Part shown: piece by piece, positions 7,495-7,769 of the stretch
How the letters are laid out: each line of letters begins with the position of its first letter
Numbering within the stretch: the first letter of the stretch is position 1
Position numbers and translations under genes: made by a program
Notes under the pieces: model-generated
What the model was told of the DNA's origin: nothing
The model's input: only the letters and a program-made list of their open reading frames with translations
Databases searched by the model: none
Assembly (NCBI GenBank): GCA_964544115.1
Contig: CAZJBP010000166.1
Coordinates: 1 to 7,769, forward strand
Origin: CAZJBP01 sp964544115
GTDB taxonomy: Bacteria; Verrucomicrobiota; Kiritimatiellia; UBA8416; JADHWI01
Direction: 5' to 3'
DNA: 7,769 nt

Positions 7495-7522
7495 AGAGTA
7501 ACCCGCATACTGGAGTATGCAA
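7495..7522 (-). promoter_or_regulatory. Possible promoter of the FHA activator with a dyad in its spacer
   Basis: On the minus strand TTGCAT (7517-7522) and TACTCT (7495-7500) are separated by 16 bp. Both are weak hexamers. The spacer holds most of the perfect dyad GCATAC-N4-GTATGC (7505-7520), placed where a bound repressor would block RNA polymerase. The dyad is certain; the promoter call is tentative. Confidence 0.35.
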
Positions 7523-7543
7523 GCTGTTTGAGGAAGCTGTTTG
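7521..7543. repeat. 10-bp direct repeat upstream of the FHA activator
   Basis: AAGCTGTTTG occurs at 7521-7530 and again at 7534-7543, a 13-bp period. It abuts the dyad at 7505-7520 and the putative -35. It may be a pair of protein-binding sites or a small duplication. Confidence 0.6.
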
Positions 7544-7597
7544 GCAGGGCTGACGCATCTAAAGCGCTTCCCCGCTTCGATTCGGATCCCTTCTCGA

Positions 7598-7703
7598 GGT
7601 CGGCGTCGGAATCGGCATCGGAATCGATGACATCCCGCGGGGCCGTTACCCGAAACTGTGCGGCATGCCAAACTCGATACCGATACCGATTCCGACGCCG
7701 ACC
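7598..7703. repeat. Long hexamer-based inverted repeat (stem-loop)
   Basis: The left arm (7598-7628) is built of hexamers of type RTCGGM. The right arm (7674-7703) is its reverse complement with 28 of 30 positions paired. The loop is about 45 bases and contains the palindrome CCCGCGGG. An additional 8-bp pair, ACGCATCT (7553-7560) with AGATGCGT (7726-7733), encloses the structure. There is no T tract. It resembles a dispersed palindromic repeat more than a terminator. Confidence 0.85.
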
Positions 7704-7769
7704 CCGAAACGGTATGAAGAAGATAAGATGCGTTCGCCCTGAAGCGCTTGGTGAAGGGGCCCCGCGCCT

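Larger units (their letters stand above)
7460..7769. other. Upstream region of the FHA activator; no gene seen
   Basis: These 310 bp to the window edge hold the activator's leader, a weak promoter with dyad and direct repeats (7495-7543), and a long hexamer-built inverted repeat (7598-7703). I see no coding region. The last ~35 bases, ending in GGGGCCCCGCGCCT, carry no recognisable signal apart from an AAGCGCTT palindrome at 7742-7749 that also occurs at 7562-7569. Confidence 0.6.

Overview
The window is GC-rich bacterial chromosomal DNA, and most of it is housekeeping or metabolic sequence with unusually repeat-laden intergenic regions. A small secreted beta-barrel protein ending in Phe points to a Gram-negative cell envelope. 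The DNA ligase has lineage-type changes in its helix-hairpin-helix region, and there is a stand-alone FHA/sigma-54 activator and several dispersed-repeat styles. As I remember these features, together they suggest the Planctomycetota-Verrucomicrobiota-Lentisphaerota-Kiritimatiellota (PVC) group. That placement is an inference from memory, not a search result.

Layout. Bases 1-2114 (+) hold the NAD+-dependent DNA ligase ligA, whose first ~50 codons lie before the window. Facing it is a minus-strand pair: a eukaryotic-type xylulokinase (xylB, 3092-4699) followed after 62 bp by a galactose-mutarotase-fold protein of DUF4380 type (2136-3029). They look like one carbohydrate-use operon. Divergent from xylB is tRNA-Ser(CGA) (4801-4892, +), with a good sigma-70-like promoter whose -10 lies inside a 22-bp dyad. 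A small outer-membrane beta-barrel gene follows on the minus strand (4944-5501).

Bases 5502-6097 have no convincing gene. They hold a probable promoter for the barrel gene, a two-copy tandem repeat of ~140 bp with nested palindromes, a perfect 18-bp inverted repeat of a widespread dispersed type, and five heptamers in perfect phase. A minus-strand FHA-domain sigma-54-dependent activator follows (6098-7459). Its upstream region holds a dyad, a 10-bp direct repeat and a weak promoter. The window ends in a long stem-loop made of hexamer repeats (7598-7703).

How the parts connect. The kinase and mutarotase-like protein plausibly act on the same pentose or related sugar. The FHA activator would couple Ser/Thr phosphorylation to sigma-54 transcription, but I found no correctly spaced sigma-54 promoter in the window, so its targets are unknown. 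I see no CRISPR array, transposase, phage gene or clearly new defence system. The most unexplained material is the set of four different repeat architectures flanking the FHA activator gene.
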